NCBI RefSeq assembly: GCF_025370935.1
Contig: NC_133481.1
Location: 9,265,038 to 9,329,037 of the forward strand
Direction: 5' to 3'
Origin: Choristoneura fumiferana
Lineage: Eukaryota; Arthropoda; Insecta; Lepidoptera; Tortricidae
Length of the DNA: 64,000 nucleotides
Each line of letters starts with the position of its first letter. The stretch's first letter is position 1. Positions 22,501 through 33,563 of the stretch are shown here, one piece after another. The position numbers were made by a program, and so were the translations under genes. The notes below the pieces were generated by a model, which searched no databases, was not told the DNA's origin, and saw only the letters and a list, made by a program, of their open reading frames with translations.

Positions 22501-25500
22501 GCAGTATGTCTGGAGAAGCGGCCTGCACTCTTTTGGCAAGAGAGTCGGTGATGTCCTAGCTGGTCGACGTCACTGCCACAGGGGCACTTATGGGGAGCGC
22601 AGACCGAAACCCCGAGCCGTAGACAGGTTACGATTCATAGTCAGATGAAATATGTTATGGATATTGTATTGTTTATGACCCTGGGATAGACATAGGATAG
22701 TTTTTATTTCGTAATTTTGCCAATAAATCCCCCCAGAGACGGAGACGCGAGCAAGAGCTAGTTAGAATATAAATGAAGTCAATGATACATCAGCCGGTGA
22801 TTGAACTTTGTGTTGACAGCGTTCAAGCTTTGTCACAAACAGGTACCTACCTACGCGACGGATCCAGATAAGTAGACGCTCTCATTTCGTACTTTTTTGC
22901 GCCACAGAGCTAATCTGAAGTCATCCATGATAATTTTAGATATATATGTCTGAAGTCTTATGTATCCTAATAAAGCTTTTAAGAGTCGTGGCAGCCTAGT
23001 GATTTGACCTATTTTTAACCCCCGACGCAAAAAGAGGGGTGTTATAAGTTTGTTTCTCAAGCAAAAGGTCATGTATTCGAGCCTGAGCTCACACTTTAAG
23101 TTTTTCGGAATTTACTATGTACGAAATTACATTTGAAGAAGAAGAAAAGTAGAAGGAGAACGAAGAAGAGTGATTTATTAGCTACCTATACATAATAAAA
23201 TAAGTAAACGAGAAGGAGCACCTACGGTGCTCAAACTTGGTCCTTGAGTCGACTGGACCTTGACGGAAGCTCTGAAGTCCAAAATCGGGGTTTTCCAGCG
23301 AACCATGGAGCGCGGCATGCTAGGCTTAAAACTCGTGGATCGGATCCGGAACACCGCACCGCCCTGCGCTCCATGACTCAAATCACTGATGTAGGTCGAA
23401 CAGCGTCTAAGCTGAAGTGGGACTGGGCTAGCCATGTTTACCGCATGGCGGATAAGTTGTGGGCCAGGAAACATAACCACAGAGTGGACGCCTAACAACT
23501 CGAAAAGGCGACCTGGTAGACCTAGACAGCGATGGCGGGATAAACTGGACTACTTCTTGAAGGACTGGCCCATATATGCATGGGACGGAGAGCAATGGAA
23601 GTATCGGGGGAGGCCTTTGCTCAGCAGTGAGACAGAACAGGCTAATAACAATAATCGAGAAAGTGGCCGTCATGATGTCGTATAAAGAGGTCCAAGAGTC
23701 AGAGCTGAGAAGGAAGAAATTTAAACAAATTCATCAGCTACGCCAACAAAACTATCTCTTAAAACCAAAAGAAGAATAACGCTTTGATGTTTGATTTGAT
23801 ATCTTAACTTATGTATCTAATTAGGTAAGGGCCTCCGCTAAACAAGTAACAACCAACCAGCGCACTTACTTAGAGAGATACTCGTCGAAGTCGTCAATGG
23901 TAACAGGCTGCATAGAGGTAGCGCCGATGTCATCGGCCTCGTCCTCCAACGAGTCCATGGCCTTCAAGAAGGACTTCATCCAGCTGTCCACGTCGTTGAG
24001 CTGCTCACGTCGCCGTAAGTGGTTCATTCGAACCGTGCGCTCGTCCTCTGGCATAATTAACGCTCTGGAAAGGCAAGGAGCACAGTGTTTTTTTTTGTTT
24101 TTTTTTTTATCTTAATATTAGTTACGGGGCCAGCCTTGCCAAAGGGCCCGGCCTGAAAACCAGCGCTGGAAGTCATAGCCAGCCTTTGCTGAGACCGGCA
24201 CCCATTCTCAAGGTGTAGACTTACTTTGTGCCTAATTCTGCGTATTTTTTTTCTACTTGTTTATACTATGGCAATAAAGAGTTTATTATTATTAAAAATC
24301 TACCCGGGTCTAATATTAAAATGTAAGGAAAGGAGGAATAAAGTTTCTGAGCAAAATCATGTAGGACATCACGTTAACAGTTAAGTTCCCTCTTCTCACT
24401 TCAATTACGAAGACGTATGTAATAACTGTGTCTGTAGTCACCTGCATATCTGCCTATTCGGAGCGTGCGAAAATATCTGTCATGTCCTACAAGCAATAGA
24501 AGTAGTGTCGTACCTATATAGCTATGAGATATTTATGCACGCTTTGTTAGTGTCAGATATTGTTGCTGGTGACTGTACATAATTTTAAAGAAAATTTACG
24601 TGATTAATGGCTACTTGCTGGAAACACATAAATCTCGAGTTAGCGTTAAGCTCAGTTTAGTAGTGTCAAAATGTATGGAACTGTCAAGCTTAAGCCAGGG
24701 TTAACTACTAAATCTAAATTTATTTTTCCTGCAAGACGGCCTGAGACCACAGTACAATATAATTTATTGAAACATTAGGTTATTTGAATAAACGGTATGA
24801 AAAAGATAAACTTTTAACCCTCTACCAAACACACACTCTACCCTCTATCAAACCAAAATGTTACATAATTTTCAGTTTAACTAATGTTTAGTGTTGTGTA
24901 TAGCTACAGTTTATTAATTCATGATGTACACCTATGCAATTACTCGAGGAATTTTTATTTCATTAATATTTTTTTATAATGTACCTATTGTTTTGATGTT
25001 CCTTTACTTTCATGACGTCAATAAGGTATCTCACGAGCCGTGGGGACTTAGTGGTTTGTGACTTACTAGGCTTCTCAAGCAGTGGGTTCCCGTTCAAATC
25101 CGGGATCGCGCCTCAGAATTTTTCGTGATTCAAGTGCAAAATTACATTTGAAATTTACCATGAGCTGTACGGTGAAAGAAAACATCGTAAGGAAACCTGC
25201 ACAAAACTGCAAAGCAATTCAATTGTGAGTGTGAAGTTCCCAATCCGCACTGGGCCCGCGTGGGAACTATGGCCCAAGCCCTCTTATTCTGTGTCTAATA
25301 GTGGGACATGTATAAGCTGGGATTATGATGATGTTGATGAAGGTATCTCACCTATGAATGACTTCGGCTGCGTCATCCAATTCGTAAGGATTACAAATCA
25401 GAGCTTCGTGCATCATTTCTCCTGCACCAGCGAACGGCGACACGATCAGCACTCCAGGGGGGTTGTTAATCTGGCAGGCCACGAATTCCTTGGCCACCAG

Positions 25501-28500
25501 GTTCATGCCGTCCCGTAGAGGGGTCACCAGAGCCACGGCGGCGTCTCTGTAAAACGCGGCCAGCTCGTCTTGACCGATACAACCGTAGATGTATCTGAAA
25601 GTGTATTAAATAATGTAGATGTAACATTGCCATTTGTATCTCCGTTTGATTTCTATTGTTTTAACAGAGAAGCAAAGAAAATTAATTCATTGCAATTTAT
25701 ACTTGATTCTAACCAATTCTTTAATTGGGCTGACTTTTTCACTGAATACCTACAAATAATGTCTTAAACCAATGCGACATAGTTTCAAACACTTTACCTT
25801 ATTGGTGACCAGTTAGGAGTGGTGAATCTTCCATTGATTCTCCCCACTAATTGGTCCATTTCTTCCTTCAAATCTTGGTATTCCTTCACGTCTGTTCTTG
25901 ATGGAACTGAGATTTGTAATAATACAACCTTCTCAATGTGTTCAGGATACTTCTGCAGCAGTCTTTCGAAAGCTTTCAGTCTGTGGACTAAACCTTTGGT
26001 ATAATCCAATCTATCGACACCTAATATCACTTTTTGGCTAGTAGAGAGCACTGGTTTTGCATTTTGGGCCAATTGGACGAATCTGTCGTAGGGTACGCCA
26101 ATAGGCAGCGGGCGGACGCAAATGGTGCGGCCTCCTAATTCAACTAGCAAATTCTTCCTGTCCACACGACAACCTAAATTTCTTTGACAACAGTCAATGA
26201 AGTTTAAACAATAATCCGTAATGTGGAATCCAACCATGTCACACCCTGGAAAGAGAATAGAACAGCATCGTTAGAGGTGAGGTGGCAGTAGGTATCACAT
26301 TTTTGACATTTTATCTAAGTCTAAAAGCACTTACCTAGTATGCCCTGTAAAATTTCATCAGACCACGGGAACAGTCTAAAGATGTCCCAAGGTGGGAAAG
26401 GTATGTGTAAGAAAAAGGCGAGCTTGCAGTTGATGTCGTCTTCCTCAGCTCGCTGTGAAAACAACAATAATACTATTTTATAACATGCCGTCACATACCT
26501 AGCAAAATTAAGTAATAAGTGCGTAAATGTATTTAGTTTTTGGAGACTGGTACAGTTACCTGCATTCATATCTGCCACAGCGCAGCCTGCAAAATATCTG
26601 ATGCGTCCTACCGGCTCTAGAAATAGAGTCGTATCAGATATTTATGCACCCTTTTTAGGGTTCCGTAGCCAAAATGGCAAAAACGGAACCCTTATAGTTT
26701 CGCCATGTCTGTCTGTCTGTCCGTCCGCGGTTTTGATCAGGGACTATCAATGCTAGAAAGCTGTAACTTTGCACGAATATATATGTAAACTATGCCGACA
26801 AAATGGTACAATAAAAAATTCGAGACGTAAAGTGGGGGTGATTTTTTTTTCTCATCCAATCTTGTAGTGTGGGAGATCGTTGGGTAGGTATTTTAAAACC
26901 ATTAGGGGGTTGCTAAAACGATTTTTCGATTCAGTGATTTGTTTGCTAAATATTCAACTTTAAAGTGCAAATTTTCATTTAAATCGAGCGTTCAGGATGG
27001 TAGTAAGTATATCAAACTTACAAGGAAAACTATAACGGTTAAGTTTTCTTGAGAATTATTAGTACGTAGTTTAAGAGTAAAATAGCAGCCTAAGATATAA
27101 AATATACCTAAACTTGGAATATTCCGTACAAAATACGAAATCCTCAGAAAAATATTATCTACTCATTTTTTCGTAATAGCTACGGAACCCTATTTCGGGC
27201 GTGTCCGACACGCTCTTGGTTTTTGTGTCTGATATTAGTTCTGGGAACTGTACAAGTTAACATAAGTTAGAGTCATGTGGGGTAAACGTACGCAGTGCAG
27301 TGGGTAAGTGTACCTCGCAATCAATCACATAGGTATATTTCGGACTGAAATGTATGTGATTGGCGTACAGTTACCCACTGCGTACGTTTACCCCACATAA
27401 CTAGTTAGTTAAAAAAGTATCAGAATAGAATAGATTAGGTTCCTCAATTCAGTATTTCACAATTGTAGGTACCTAACTAACCTGTCTGATCCAATTAGCA
27501 GCTAACATCAAGTGGTAATCGTGCACCCACACGATGGGCGGAGATCCATTCTTCTCGTTGCTTTCCTTCAGGAGGTGCAACGCATGAACGGTCTTCTCGG
27601 CGAACTCTTGGTTGATCTTAATGTATGCTTTCCAGTGGTCGGCGATGAAGGTAGCTCGGTCAGGCATCGAGTGGAAGAGGGGCCAGAAAGTTCCATTGCA
27701 GCACCCATTGTAGTAGCTATCGAAAAGTTTCGGTTCCGCGTGGATCGGTACGATCTGTAAAATAGGTCCAACGTTATATTAGCCGCTTCGGTAACGAACG
27801 TTGTGCTTAATTTAATACTAGTGTTTACCCGCGGCTTCACACGCGTAAATCAGTAAACCAATAGATCCAGCAATTGAATTTAATTTTTGAATTGGATTTT
27901 ACAAAATTTCTAAAAATTACATCATGGATTTCATTATATCGAAAATTCGAACCCAGGTCCTCGATTCCCAGCGCTGGGCTTATTTTTCTGGTTTTTCTGT
28001 GCATATTTTCGATATGGGTTTTACGGGATGACCGTAAAAGTAACAAAAATTTGGAATTGAAATAAAAAATACAAAAGATTCCGAAAACCAATCTTAATTC
28101 ATTATATTCATTAACGTTGGGTATAAATAATCGTAGTAGGGGTTGAAATTTCGGGATATTATTTCGATCTCGTACAGATCAGTTCACTCGCAAAGACGCG
28201 CCTCTCCACATTTTATAATTGTAGTTTTAAACGTATTCGTACAACAAGTCTATGTGTGCGTAGCTCGAACGTGTCCTCAGTCGTAAGTACGAGGTTTACT
28301 CGTGCACATTGATAATTAGCTGTGGAGGGGCAGGGGCGCGCCTTCGTGAGTGAAAAGATCTACCTACCTATAAATAAAATATGGATAAAAAATAACCTAT
28401 CGATTATTCTATCTAGACAAATTTCATCGAAATGTGTCCAGCCATTTTAGCATGAAGAGTACACACACACACACACACACACATATACCTACACACAAAC

Positions 28501-31500
28501 TTTCGCATGTAGGTACCTATACATAATATCAGTAGGATCCTTGTATTATACTTATATCAGTGTTTATCGGATATTTTGTTTCGTTTGTTTGATAGCATGG
28601 CTTGACCTACTGCCGAGCACCGCAGTTGTAGCTTCGTGGGTTGTCTTTAGGTGCAATTTGTCGATGGTTTTTGTTTACATTACCATGAGAAATAAGTGTC
28701 AGTCATTTTTAATTACGCTTACGCTATTTTTGCTGAGCGTTTTTTTTTAATTAGTTTTATTCTTATTTTCCTTTCTCATAACCTATTTCTTAATTTATAT
28801 GTATAAATAAAACAAAACTTTTTAATGCATTCAATTTTTCATCGGCTTGCCAAACTTCGGCTCAACGTAACTTACTAGGTAAAGTAAATTAGAAGTTTAA
28901 TTGTCATAGACTCTACTTTCTTGATTTTATTAACTACATAGATAGATAATAAAACCTGCATAATATAACTCATTATGTTAATTCCATAAGTATTTAATTA
29001 GTTACAAGTGATACTAATAAAATCATGTCAGTAATATTATGTCGATTGTTATTATAGACTTTTATCATGTTATAAAATAGAAAGATAGCGAATAAGTAAG
29101 CACATAGGGACGTTGTAAATTTTATCAACTGTGTCGATTGTTTTTTTCCACTATGATATTATTAGAATATTGTATTCTTCAATATATATGCTGACAAAAT
29201 GATTTAGGTGTGCAGTGTTGCATAACAACATATATCGGTCTAACCTATCAACAACTTCAACAAGTATTTTCAATGGGTCATTGGCTATTTGGCTTCAACA
29301 CATTATTTTAGTTCAACGGGAACTTGTACGAGTAAACTCAATAACTATTACAATTTAAGAAAAAATACTGCGTGTTCTCTATTTTGCGTTGATAACAATT
29401 TAATAAAGCTAGTAAAGCTACTTAGGTATAACTAATTATGTTCGCATGAAGTACATAGTAGGTACAGTCACCTGCGTCAATATATGCCACAGCGAAGCGT
29501 GCAAAAATATCTGACACGTCCACGTCCTACCGGCCCGAGAAATAGAATCGTATCAGATATTTACGCACCCTTTGTTGTTTCATATATTGGTTCTGGTGAC
29601 TGTAAATACTGATTTCAAACTAAACAAATAACGATGTATGCTGTACCTAATGGTAGGTACATGCAGTGTTAGATGATATAAATTTTCACATATCATTTAA
29701 TATCTCGATAGACGTACTAGGTGCTAAACGACGCCGTTTTTGCTCCTATTTATCAATTTCATGGCCAAGTTATATAGGTCAGGTGATTTTAACTGTCTTT
29801 GTATTTGCTTCATTGTTTAACAACAGTGAAGCGTCACGTCAACCAGTGAGACTCATTAAGGTAAAGCCAGAAGTAAAGTCACCGAGCGTACGATCATGAA
29901 ATTGGTGCCTGATTCGACAGCCACGGATGCTACGCGTGATCCAAGGCCACTGCTGAGTCACAGTGGTTCTGACCGTTGTTAACGTGTCTATTCCCATTTG
30001 TATTGTTTGAAAAGGCCGGCTGCGAAATTTCAGTCGCATGCCTTTTGTTTTTGAATTTTGTAGCTTTGGTAGCACCTTCTGCAAAAGGAACGGCATAGGT
30101 TCCAGAGTAAATCCTAGAGACGTTCAGAGTCTGACAAAGTTCAGATTTGACTATTGGGAAACCAATGAACTGATCACCTCTGATAAAAAAAGGTCAGCTG
30201 TTCAGTTGTTCCTAGGTATACTTAGTGCTAATTGGGTCATAACGTAAACCTAACCGTATATCTTTTTCTTAAAGGGTTTCAGATAGCCAGAAACAGTGTT
30301 GTTCCTATCAGGAAACTTGAATTAGAGTACCTACGTCACAATGTGAGCGTAAACTTTATTACCTTTTTCGAAAGCAGGCCTGCAGTGGGAGCTTTGTCAT
30401 TGGGATCAGATTCTGGGATCTTCTCGTTGGGATCATCCAAGTGGATACCTGGCCAACCGACCCATATTCCATTGCCGCGTATCACCACCGGCGCAACTGC
30501 TGTGACCAGGCCGCCCGCACTGTGGACAATAGTCTTCTTGTAGTCAAACACATTGAGTGTAAGTACTATTCTGATATTAGTATAGTTAGTTTAAACTATC
30601 AAGTAGCAACAGCTCCAAGCGTATACTTTTTATTCGTTTAATGGCAGCATCTGTTGATATTACATTACCAAAAATAGACCTCGCTCTTAAATTTAGTTTG
30701 GATTTTTATTTTCACATTTTATTTTCATTTTGATCGTCATTTTTCACATTTGCACTGCGGGTTTGCTAACTAATTTCTTATTTTATTTAGCTTATTATTA
30801 ACGATTTATTCGGATCACCTATTGGCAGAAAATTTGATACTTAAGTAGGTATAGGTACTTACAGAAATTAAGTTCTAGCGGTATGTTCATATTTGAAACT
30901 GCAATCCTGCAAGTGGTGACCTATTTAGGTACTTATTGTATGTAAATAAATAGGTAGTAAAATGACACTACATAATTTCGTGAATAATGTCAAACTTAAT
31001 TTTCATGGAGCCATGAGCTTTAGTTAGACACATGAGAAATGTCCCATTTGGCCCTAATTATTTCCTACTAGCTTTTGCCCGCGGCTTCGCCTGCGTGGCA
31101 TTCCCTCGGGAACTGTGCATTTTCCGGGATAAAATGTAGCCTGTGTCACTCTCTGGTCCATAAACTATCTCTAGATGCCAAAAATCACGTCGATCCGTCA
31201 AAGTCAAAGTCAAAATATCTTAATTCAATTTAGGCTACAACAAGCACTTATGAATGTCAAAAAAAATCTACCACCCGCTCCGCATCGCTCCGTTTCGACG
31301 TGAAAGTCGGACAAACATACAAACACACACACTTTCGCATTTATAATATTAGTACCTATGGAATACTGTTTGTTCCACTCGCTGCCAAATATTATTTATT
31401 AGGAATTTTCCTAATATTTCGTTAGTGTCGTATTTTTACCATTTACCGCACTTCGTTATCACCAAACGAGTTGTTCACGTGTGGGTCAACGCAAACGATA

Positions 31501-33103
31501 ATTATAAGTAGATGCAAAATGCATAGGTACACCCGGGTTTTGAATGCAACAATTATTGCTACAGATTATCTCCACGTTTCGACCACATTGCAGCGGTCGT
31601 GGTCACGAATAGAAGGGTTTATGTCCCGGGTCTAATATAACTACCTGTGAGTTAAAATTGCGAAAGTTTAAAACAATGCAATTAATTAATTAATTAATTA
31701 ATCTGAGGAACTCTATGTTTAGCTACTTGACCTATTAAGGAACGACAGAATCTGCTTAACGACGACCCTACTTTATAACAATATTTATACCTATTAAACA
31801 TTCACTTGAAAAGAAAGAGACGGTGCTCTTGGTTGATATTTATTTAGGTTAAGGTCATTTACTCAATTATTAGATTAACTGGTTAACGCCTGCGAGTAAT
31901 CGGTACTCGCAGGTAACAACGTAATTTTGCCTGAATAATGATCTGAAGCCAACGACCTTTTTAAAATAGCAAAGATCATTAAACATAGTAGGATCCGAGG
32001 ACAAGGCCGCCCAGTAACTATAGCTAGTAAGTCGTTGAACTGACAGGTTTGACGAACTATTGGAGCCCTTCAAGTAGGTTACATATTTTGAAATAGGTAG
32101 TAGGTATGATCTAATTTCTTTAAAATATCTGTAACAAAATCGTAGCAAAAAACAGTTCCGTTTGTTTTGTAAGCGTTCACAGAAAAGGTCAAAGTAATAA
32201 ATCAATCCACCTGATGTTTACCGGATACTTAACTGTTTCGCAAAAATAGCCGTCTATTTGAGGTAGGTACAACCTCATCATCGAGAACCGAGGGGCCATG
32301 AACGACCTTGTTTCATTACGACTCAAGTACAAGGTTACCACCATTATTTTCATTTCACAACATAACACATTGAGTTACTGACGCACCACTTCACCTTAAC
32401 CGTATATGAACTAAACGATCATTCTTACTTGGTCAGGTTGTACACAATGAAGCCGGCTCCATTGTAACAGCTGACTATGTTGGTATACAAACTTTTAAAA
32501 TGACGTTAATGATATCAAATGTCTGTTTGCGATATTTTGTTACTGGAACATTGTTTGTCATACACAATCCCCAGCCAGTATGTAACGTTAGACTTTTGAG
32601 AAAATTCGAGAATAGGTACGTATAAGGGTCACCCCCTCCATGGAAACCCTCGATTGTTCTCGAAGTTAATATGTAAATAACGTTCAAACGAGTATGTGTG
32701 TTTGGTTTATTTATCTCAGGTGTTGTTTATTTATCAGAACTATCTGGTAGTATAATTTTATTTAATGATTGCGACAGCTTGAACCGGTTTAAAAGTATTT
32801 TTAGATGCCGTCATAATGGAATCCTGTAACTACGCAGTGTAATAAGCCCGGTAATTTAATGTTTTGTTTTAAAAATTAAAAGGCTAAGCTGTATCTAAAA
32901 AAATAGGTTGTCGATGACAACTAATTCTTAATCACACTGCTAAGAATAATATTTTGAGTATGTTTTGTTAGTTACCTGGCTTTCCTTTCCAATTCGCCGG
33001 TTTTTTCATTTCTCCTCAAAATAAAAGGTAATCGGTTCGACACCACGATCATGCTGCACTTGCTATTGCACGCTGACCGACTGACACTGTTCGTTCCACT
33101 CAT
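16560..33103 (-). CDS. TPS: Trehalose-6-phosphate synthase/phosphatase (bifunctional)
   Basis: The twelve exons are 33103-32976, 30519-30363, 27754-27482, 26452-26335, 26245-25798, 25594-25352, 24064-23870, 21480-21291, 18273-18136, 17765-17579, 17275-17169 and 16850-16560. They total 2475 nt (824 aa), and every junction is GT-AG and in phase. Residues about 18-500 are a GT20 synthase: SNRLPF (22-27), WVHDYHLM (171-178), HIPFPPWDIFR (202-212), GVDRLDYTKGL (301-311, with the Arg and Lys that bind donor phosphates in OtsA) and RDGMNLVAKE (402-411). Residues about 525-760 are a HAD-type trehalose-phosphatase: DYDGTL (534-539), SGR (574-576) and GDDNTDED (718-725). It makes trehalose-6-phosphate from UDP-glucose and glucose-6-phosphate in cytosol (fat body, supplying haemolymph trehalose). 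ATG 33103 has an in-frame TAG 10 codons upstream; ATG 33052 is the alternative start. The Ser-rich C-terminal tail looks unstructured. Confidence 0.97.
20206..20835. mobile_element. Foldback element with GC-rich arms
   Basis: ACGGCCTGGCCACGA at 20206 is matched by TCGTGGCCAGGCCGT ending at 20835. Both arms continue into GC-rich, CGGCAGCGG-type sequence over about 80-100 bp. The middle contains the unrelated AACCGACTTCAAAAAAAGGA terminus at 20548, so another element has inserted in or been captured by it. It lies in intron 8 of the trehalose synthase gene. Confidence 0.65.
22010..22630 (-). pseudogene. R2/R4-like retrotransposon endonuclease end, degenerate
   Basis: It lies in intron 7 of the trehalose synthase gene. 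Reading from 22620 downward, one frame gives CPCGSDVDQLGHHRLSCQKS and RHTAINDIIRRFL, then (after a frame change) MSLIPWKMGR, LVWDTTCSDTLAPSHL, FGAETLGPSAL, VTGDRRAGSFLGQ and ISLAIQRGNASS. This is the zinc-knuckle plus restriction-like endonuclease C-terminus found in R2/R4-group non-LTR elements. The catalytic reverse transcriptase part is missing and at least one frameshift is present. Confidence 0.75.
22960..23130 (+). repeat. SINE family C head, interrupted
   Basis: GAGTCGTGGCAGCCTAGTG and the B-box-like GTATTCGAGCCTGAGC resemble the head of family C (25035-25339). About 40 bp of a different repeat (CCCCCGACGCAAAAAGAGGG) separates the A-box and B-box halves, so the head is broken. It lies in intron 7 of the trehalose synthase gene. 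Confidence 0.55.
23240..23690 (+). pseudogene. RTE-like retrotransposon C-terminal fragment, frameshifted
   Basis: The frames 23244-23495 and 23434-23685 together give the RTE tail motifs RTALRSMTQITDV, KLKWDWASHVYRMAD, then after a frameshift near 23480 SKRRPGRPRQRWRDKLD, YFLKDWPIYA and GEQWKYRGRP. The upstream catalytic part is absent. It is inserted on the plus strand within intron 7 of the minus-strand trehalose synthase gene. Confidence 0.75.
24433..24578. mobile_element. MITE, TACAGTCACC family
   Basis: It starts TGTAGTCACCTGC and ends GCTGGTGACTGTA, with inner blocks GCGTGCGAAAATATCTG and AGATATTTATGCACGC that pair with each other. The same layout is seen at 29463-29604 and, interrupted, at 26551-27253. 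It lies in intron 6 of the trehalose synthase gene. Confidence 0.75.
25035..25339 (+). repeat. SINE family C, full length, with 12-bp target duplication
   Basis: The element begins with a tRNA-derived head (GAGCCGTGGGGACTTAGTGG, B box GTTCAAATCC). It continues through GGAAACCTGCACA and AAGTTCCCAATCCGCAC and ends in a GAT-rich tail. It is flanked by the perfect direct repeat AAGGTATCTCAC at 25023-25034 and 25340-25351. The right-hand copy is, on the other strand, the 5' splice site of trehalose synthase exon 6, so the insertion lies only 12 nt into the intron. Other copies: 44930-45235, 52225-52435, 36450-36735. Confidence 0.9.
26551..27253. mobile_element. TACAGTCACC-family MITE interrupted by a second repeat
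   Basis: TACAGTTACCTGC at 26551 and GGGAACTGTA at 27253 are the ends of a MITE like those at 24433 and 29463. The expected interior is continuous up to GCACCCTTTTT at 26655 and resumes at about 27221 (TTTTGTGTCTGATATT). The inserted 565 bp (26656-27220) starts AGGGTTCCGTAGCC and ends CGTGTCCGACACGCTCTTGG. That repeat occurs inverted at 50190-50585 and partly at 46120-46490. It lies in intron 4/3 space upstream of the 26452 exon of trehalose synthase. Confidence 0.75.
27275..27398. repeat. Hairpin element, ATGTGGGGTAAACGTACGCA ends
   Basis: ATGTGGGGTAAACGTACGCA at the left and TGCGTACGTTTACCCCACAT at the right are perfect inverted copies. The inner arms TGGGTAAGTGTAC/GTACAGTTACCCA and AATCACATA/TATGTGATT extend the stem. 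The element is about 124 bp and lies about 80 bp downstream of the 27754-27482 exon's donor on the minus strand, in intron 3 of trehalose synthase. Confidence 0.8.
27925..28100 (+). repeat. SINE family B copy, rearranged
   Basis: TCCTCGATTCCCAGCGCTGG at about 27957 matches the B-box side of the head at 41750. The following T-rich stretch with TTTTTCTGTGCAT also matches. It then runs into GACCGTAAAAGTAAC and GGAATTGAAATAAAAAATAC, which is the other end of the same family in reverse. It may be two head-to-tail fragments. It lies in intron 2 of the trehalose synthase gene. Confidence 0.55.
28177..28365. repeat. Inverted repeat, foldback remnant
   Basis: AGATCAGTTCACTCGC with GACGCGCCTCTCCACA at the left pairs with TGTGGAGGGGCAGGGGCGCG and GAGTGAAAAGATCT at the right. 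The arms are about 40 bp and the loop about 110 bp. It lies in intron 2 of trehalose synthase. Confidence 0.6.
28451..28484. repeat. (AC)n microsatellite
   Basis: About 16 ACA/CAC units in a row, in intron 2 of trehalose synthase. Confidence 0.9.
29463..29604. mobile_element. MITE, TACAGTCACC family
   Basis: Intact copy of about 142 bp. It starts TACAGTCACCTGCG and ends CTGGTGACTGTA, with inner pairing of GCGTGCAAAAATATCTGA and CAGATATTTACGCACC. It serves as the reference for the copies at 24433 and 26551. It lies in intron 2 of trehalose synthase. Confidence 0.8.
31067..31362 (+). repeat. SINE/LINE-tail family D, with internal insertion
   Basis: It begins TACTAGCTTTTGCCCGCGGC and ends CACTTTCGCATTTATAATAT, the same layout as 58092-58312. 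After GTCGATCCGTC the copy is broken at about 31200 by some 75 bp (AAGTCAAAGTCAAAATATCT to CTACCACCCG) and resumes at CGCTCCG. The inserted block is itself a repeat, found again at 62303-62358. It lies in intron 1 of trehalose synthase. Confidence 0.75.
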
Positions 33104-33563
33104 GTTGTTTTTGGTCGCTCCCTTACACAGCTAACACAGCCAATCACAAATAGGCGTGCAGTACGCGTGCGCCGCCAAAAAGGAGGGCTATTCAAATATG
33201 AAAACTGTTCACTGTTCGTTCGGCATCTGGGATGATAAGAAGATGCGTCCCGCGTTAATGTTTTGTGTTAAATAAACATCATCGACGGTGACCGAAGGCA
33301 GACTGCTTCTTTTGTGTGCGTCAGTCGGCTTTATAGACTTGGTCGCATCGCGTAAGGGCGAAGTTCTGCGCCGAGCGTCGGAGGCCGGCAGCAGTCAGGG
33401 GGTTATCGCCACTGACCCGCCGATCGTAGAGGGTTGTCTCGACCACTGCGAGTAGCGATTTCTGCTTTGTTTAAAGCTTTATCCGAATTAAGTGGGAAAA
33501 TTACGCATGAAACATAAGACAGTATATACTTTGGATCACCCAGTATGTATTGTGTTAGCTATT

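Noticed and set aside
33229..33480. Possible solo LTR upstream of trehalose synthase
   Set aside because: It is GC-rich with an AATAAA, but no paired ends, target duplication or primer site could be shown.
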